A stretch of 37,159 nt of DNA, taken from Multifurca ochricompacta. Its lineage: Eukaryota > Basidiomycota > Agaricomycetes > Russulales > Russulaceae. Numbering within the stretch: position 1 is the stretch's first letter; each line of letters starts with the position of its first letter. Below are positions 32,290-37,159 of this stretch, in pieces. The position numbers and the translations under genes were made by a program. Location: positions 1 through 37,159 of the forward strand of contig WTXG01000322.1 in the NCBI GenBank assembly GCA_022496185.1. The letters run 5' to 3'. The notes beneath the pieces are model-generated. The model saw only the letters and a program-made list of their open reading frames with translations. It searched no databases and was not told the DNA's origin.

Positions 32290-34064
32290 CTATTTATCAT
32301 TGCGTTTCCATGTGTTCCTCGGCAACTGCCCGGCAACGCACAAACCAACACCAACCAAAACGATTAACACGACATACGCAAAGTTCCCACCTAGGATATG
32401 GTTTGTCAGTGAGAAGGAAAAAAGCCAATCCGCGACAACAGGCCCAAGTGTGCGCTGAACGGAGGCCGCAGTTTGAGCGAGACCCATTGTGGAACCGAGG
32501 GACCGCTTGCTGGGAGCTGCAGAAGATATATACAAGCATATATCACCTGACGAAATCCGCCCATCGTCAGAATTAGCGCGTGTTGGGGAGCAATTTAAAA
32601 ACTTACTAAATCCCATGTCGGAGATACTTAACGACAACAACTGCAAGGACATGAATATTAACAAGAGTGTCGATTTGGAACTGCCCCCGGCATGACGTAG
32701 CGCTAAGTTCTCAAATGGGAGCATCGCATAGACAACGGCGAACGCAGCGATATTGACAATAAAAACGCGCTGCGGACCAAAGCGCCCAACCATGCGCGAG
32801 AAAAAGGCGAATTGGAAAATGCCACTGATGCACCCATAACCAGACATCCACAGGCCAATCGATGCCGGACTTAGGTTGAGCCCGCCAAATTCGATTGGTG
32901 TCGACCAGACCAATGGGATGAGTGCTATCGCTGCCGAGCTAAGAAGGGCAAACATTGCATAATTGGCAATTGAGATAACAACTGGTCTCGTGAGTATGGA
33001 GCGCAGTGGCAACAACTCGTTCGCATCCAGAATTTCACTCGATCCTTCTCCAGGTACGTCGGAGGTAGTCCTTTGAGATTGGAACTTCGTGGGTGAGGTA
33101 TAACACATTGTCTGTGTCATGTCAATTTACCACTTCCTTCAAAGAGTTGGAAACGAACTTCTTTTAAGAACATGGTAGCGATAATGAATGATAGAAATGA
33201 GTAAGTAGCAACTCCAAGACATGGCAGGAAGTATGGGTAGGCAGCCCAGAAAGGGTTTGAAAAGAGGTTTGGCCAGCGATGTTGCGGTTGTGAAAGAAAA
33301 CCACCAATTAAAGGGCTAAGTGTAAGTGCCCAAGGTGTTAGCGAGCAAAAGTGGAAGTAGGAAACGTGTTCAGACCCAATTACGTAACTGAACGCCAGAG
33401 TGATAGGCAACAAGGAAAATCCTTGCGCAGCGTTAGTTTCATCCGTGAGCTCTGCGATCATACTCTTCACGACACCGATGAGACCTTTCATCGCACCATG
33501 AAAGCAGCGGCTACAACCATTCAGTAAGCGAACCACACTCCCTCTGGTCTATGAGAAAGAAGTACCTAAGGACAAGCGCCCAGAAAGAATGGGAAAGGCC
33601 AAACATGATAATCGAAATGATCATACCCATAAGGCATGATAGAAGTACGGGCTTGCGTCCTATGTGGTCTGATAAGCGGTTCCAATGAAACGTAGTGAGT
33701 GCCTCAGCGGCATAATGGAATGACACCTGTGACAGAGTCATGTGGGAATTTGGAAGGAAACATAGGTGGGACGGACTATGATCCCGGTATAATATCCAAC
33801 CTTGCGAGAATCTCCGTTAACGATTGGAAGGTCTCTGACAAGCTGAAGCATGTATTGAGTCCTAATGCGTCGCATATTGTCGAGCCACTACGGTACCTGA
33901 TTGAGATAAGGGCTTATGGAGTGAGAGATTATGCACTCTGCGAACAAAACAGAGAGGAGAATGAGGATCTGGGCTTTAGGCAGGGGTGTTGGTTTCTGCA
34001 AGGCATCGGGATTTTGAAGCAAGGGTGTCTCCTCGTCAATATTGCCTCGAGATCTTAGAGGCAT
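32290..34064 (-). CDS. MFS transporter, DHA1-like (copy 1), complete but for one missing base
   Basis: Seven minus-strand exons: 34064-33897, 33842-33777, 33726-33566, 33510-33376, 33315-33131, 33070-32607 and 32546-32290. All have GT-AG introns. Predicted length is about 478 residues with roughly 12 hydrophobic segments. MFS motif A is clear: NRLSDHIGRK (about 94-103), followed by a hydrophobic helix ending S-H-S-F-W-A-L. Further marks are the RCFHGAMKGLIGVVKSM segment, PLIGGFLSQP and the C-terminal half FQFAFFSRMVGRFGPQRVF. Exon 5 is one base short: copy 2 has GTGGG at the equivalent donor (36421-36425), and copy 1 has only GTGG (around 33131), so phases 1 and 2 do not match. Related to fungal proton-coupled drug/metabolite exporters; substrate unknown. 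Paralogous to the inverted copy at 35487. Confidence 0.82.
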
Positions 34065-35486
34065 GGGGGGTGGGTTGAGTGAAAGTAGACGTGATAGTCA
34101 AACGTTTATAGAAAGGCTCAAGCGTTCATCGTGTGACAGGACAGAAACAGGTCAATCCTTCACTACACGTAACCATCATAAATTCCTTTGTAGTACGAAT
34201 GTTCATGAATGAAAAATTATACTTACTTGTTTTGGTGATGGGGGCCTAAGCGCTAAAAACCGGCCCGTGAAGCTCATCTTTCAACGCAGGTGTCGCAGAT
34301 GTCTACCGCAAGAGGGTTCAAGAATCGCCACTGGTCCTGTGAGATGTCTTCGTGGGAGGAGCTAATGCGGGTGTGCGTACGTGATGAATCTATACGCGTC
34401 TCTTCGCGTCTCTTCGGACAGCTTGCATCTCTTCGGACAGCTAGTATCTCCTCTGACAGCTTGCGTCATGTGATATCATAGAGCCAAAATGTCAGTCAGA
34501 ACAAATCCTAGAACCTCTTCTCCTCCCTTCGATCCTGTTTGTATGAAGAGACAAGGCGTTTAAAATTGATATAATAACAGCTTGTTGCCGGTTGGATCTC
34601 CGTTAGTCGTGAGGACGGTGTAGACAGGGACTATTTCATTCTAGAAAACGTGGACGACACCCGTATACAATGCCAATTGCAACGTCTTGGTATTTCCCCT
34701 TGTCTCTGTCCAGTGGCGAGCTGTATGATGACTATATGACTGTTCGACTTGAAACAGGAGCGCGAAGGCCAACATATTAGTAGTTAGATCGTAGAGGGGC
34801 GATGGGTTTTTAGCTACACGGAGGATACGCTGGCCTACCTAAGCCTTCTGTGCGAGGCTAGCGGCGCGGGGGGACCGCCCACGTGGCAACACGTACAGCT
34901 AACGGACAAGGGACGGGACAAGGAAGACAAGGCCGTAGAACATGGTAGTCTAGGTCTCTCTATCCGTAACTGTGTCGCATTATTACGATCACCGCTCAGG
35001 TGGGCCTAGATGGCTTCGGTAGATTATGCACAACAGCAATCACAGGGTCAGCGATGAATCTAAGAGAGGGACAAACAGCAGAGCGTGCCTTCTTTACTGG
35101 TATGCATAATGCATTCTTGTTAGTAGGGATTCTCTGTCCGCCTTACGACCCATCTCATCAGCAGACTATCGGGAATTCCGGAACAGACGCCGGCACCAAA
35201 TGAGAACTTTCACGAACGGGTTGTATAGCGCTTAAGCCCCAGTTAACAAAACGAGTAAGCAGAGCTTCTATGAGAATTCACACTGCCCTACAATTGAAGG
35301 TACTTGTTAGGCGCCATTGACCAATCCAATCCTTACACACGTAAACCCTCTTTAAGCATAACTGGCTCGAGTTGCACATCAAGACGATCCCTGGTTGGTT
35401 CGCTTTAGCTCGTAACAGCCGCTATAAGCCTTTCGACAAGCGTCTACACTTTCACTTCACTCCACTCCAGCCCTCCCCTCCCCCCT
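34065..35486. other. Spacer between the inverted MFS copies
   Basis: No supported gene. It should contain both promoters. Immediately upstream of both start codons the sequence is recognisably shared (CGTCTAC followed by ACTTTCACT-type sequence, then a C-rich run), showing the duplication included promoter-proximal DNA. It also holds a 19-base triple tandem repeat at 34409-34465. Confidence 0.5.
34409..34465. repeat. Three tandem 19-base units
   Basis: Units TCTCTTCGGACAGCTTGCA, TCTCTTCGGACAGCTAGTA and TCTCCTCTGACAGCTTGCG lie head to tail, differing at a few positions. They sit in the spacer between the MFS copies, about 345-400 bases upstream of the copy 1 start codon. Confidence 0.85.
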
Positions 35487-37159
35487 ATGTCTCCTATAAG
35501 ATTTGAAGACAATCCGGATGAGGAGACGCCCTTGTTCCAGAATTCCGATGCCCCGCAGAAACCAACACCCCTGCCTAAAGCCCAGATCCTCATTCTCCTC
35601 TCTGTTTGGCTCGCAGAGTCCATAGTCTCCCACTCCATAAGCCCTTATATCAATCAGGTACTGCGATGGGGTGGATTGCTATGCGACGCATTAGGACTCA
35701 ATACCTGCTTCAGCTTGTCAGAGACCTTCCAATCGTTGGCGGAGATTATCGCAAGGTTGGATATTATACAGGGATCATAGTCTGTCCCACCTATATTTCA
35801 TTCCAAATTGCCACTTGACTGTCATAGGTGTCATTGCACTATGCCGCTGCGGCACTCACTACGCTTCATTGGAACCGCTTATCAGACTACATTGGACGCA
35901 AGCCCGTACTTCTATCATGCTTCATGGGTACGATCGTTTCGATCACCATGTTTGGCCTTTCCCATTCTTTCTGGGCACTTGCCCTCAGGTGCTTCCTTCT
36001 GACTCTGCATTAGACCAGAGGGAGCATAGTTGGCTGACTCGATGACTGTAGCCGCTGCTTGCATGGAGCGATGAACGGTCACGTGGGGGTCGTGAAGAGT
36101 ATGATCACAGAGCTCACGGATGAAACTAACGTCGCGCAAGGATTTTCCTTGTTACCAGTGTCTTGGGCGCTCGGTTACGTTTTTGGGTCTGACATATTGC
36201 GTATCACCACTTTGCCTCGCTGACACCTCGGATATTAGCCCTTTAATTGGTGGCTTTCTTTCACAACCGCAACATCGCTGGCCAAACCTCTTCTCAAATC
36301 CTTTCTGGGCTGCCTACCCCTACTTCCTGCCGTGTCTCGGAGTTGCTGCTTTTACATCTCTATCATTTATTATCTCTGCCGTGTTTTTAAAAGAAGTTCG
36401 TTTCCAACTCATTGAAGGAAGTGGGTAAATTGACATGACATAGACAATGAATCACACCATTCCCCACGAAAACTCGAATCCGAATCCTTGAGGGCTACCT
36501 CGTATATACCCCAAGAGGGATCGAGTGACACCCGGATGTACCGCCGAATGATACTGATATGTCACTGCCCGCTGCGCTCCGTACTCACAAGACCAGTCGT
36601 GATCACGACTGCCAATTTTGCAATCTTTGCCGCTTCTCAATGTATCAGCGATATCACTCATCCCATTGGTCTGGTCGACGCCAATCAAGTTGGCGGGGCT
36701 CAACCTAAGTCCGGCATCGATTGGCCTATGGATGTCTGTTTAGGGTGCATTCAATGGCGTTTTCCAATTCGCCTTTTTCTCGCGCATGGTTGGGCGCTTT
36801 GGTCCCGCAGGCGCGTTTTTATTGTCAATATCGCTGCGTTCGCCGTTGTCTACGCCGATGCTTCCACTGAGAACTTAGCGCTACGTCACGCAGGGGGGCG
36901 GCTCAAAGTGACCTTGTGGATACTCATGTTCATACAGAATGTTGTCACTATCCATCGCGCAGATGGGTTTTAGTAAGTTTTTAAAGTATGCTTAGGCGAG
37001 TGCTAGTGTTGACGATGGGCGGATTTCGTCAGGTTCTATGTACCTGTATATATCCTCTGCAGCTCCCAGCAAGCGGTCTCTCGGTTCCACAATAGGTCTT
37101 GCTGATGCCGTGGCCTCGACTCAGGTCGCGGTTGGGCCTGTTGTCACGGATTGCCTTTT
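35487..37159 (+). pseudogene. MFS transporter copy 2, inverted paralogue, decayed and cut by the window end
   Basis: Mirrors copy 1 exon for exon: 35487-35657, 35714-35779, 35828-35988, 36052-36186, 36239-36424, about 36493-36970, and a last exon from about 37032 to beyond the window. Splice positions and phases are the same through exon 5, and motif A appears as NRLSDYIGRK. Exon 6 differs by several small insertions and deletions compared with copy 1 (around 36630, 36690, 36740 and 36815). Membrane-helix sequence there becomes hydrophilic, and the frame no longer meets the ancestral one at the exon end. Exons 1-5 look functional, so decay is recent or partial. If the indels are assembly errors, the gene could be intact. 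The 3' end is not in the window. Confidence 0.75.

Noticed and set aside
33511..33565. Apparent stop or 22-base intron in MFS copy 1
   Set aside because: Using the acceptor TTGTAG just before CCGCTGC gives a normal 55-base intron and the expected MFS sequence; the equivalent works in copy 2.
1..37159. CRISPR arrays, tRNA or rRNA genes
   Set aside because: No spaced direct-repeat array, tRNA-like T-arm context or rRNA sequence was noticed; the genome type is eukaryotic.

Overview
The window looks like nuclear DNA of a filamentous basidiomycete, probably an Agaricomycete. Protein-coding genes are cut by many short GT-AG introns, mostly about 50-90 bases. There are very short exons (10, 19 and 21 bases), CT-rich leaders, long homopolymer runs and microsatellites. 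Several genes are typically fungal: an Arb1-like RNAi factor, a Crinkler-kinase protein, and a Kex2-type secreted peptide. No rRNA, tRNA, CRISPR array or prokaryotic operon was seen.

Layout. 1-4106: on the minus strand, the GPN-loop GTPase GPN2 (its 3' end lies outside the window) and an Arb1-like protein, with an unexplained 0.8-kb gap between them that carries two hairpins. 4107-5822: no clear gene, one strong palindrome. 5823-6066: a 51-residue secreted peptide precursor with two Kex2-delimited repeats. 6067-9003: no gene I can name. 9004-10130: a glutathione S-transferase. 11014-12542: a single-pass membrane protein with a cysteine-rich ectodomain, 8 exons. 15252-17284: an intact 619-residue Crinkler with a kinase-like C-terminal domain. 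17285-22045: gene-poor, with decayed repeats. 22046-23952: a 615-residue disordered Ser/Pro-rich protein. 24844-26482: a mitochondrial FAD/folate-type carrier. 27232-28929: a mismatch-specific thymine/uracil DNA glycosylase. 29482-30143: a small unknown protein. 30526-31824: a 432-residue low-complexity protein. 32290-34064 and 35487-37159: two paralogous MFS transporters in inverted orientation. The second is decayed and runs off the window.

The housekeeping genes (GPN2, carrier, glycosylase, GST) are not an operon; they are simply neighbours. The accessory content (secreted repeat peptide, Crinkler, cysteine-rich surface protein, duplicated transporter) sits in lower-gene-density DNA. Four otherwise well-conserved genes (GPN2, Arb1-like, GST, MFS copy 1) each need at least one single-base correction to read through, usually at a short homopolymer. 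The membrane protein, Crinkler, carrier and glycosylase read through without any. This is either base-level assembly error or real lesions, and it affects how the gene models should be used.
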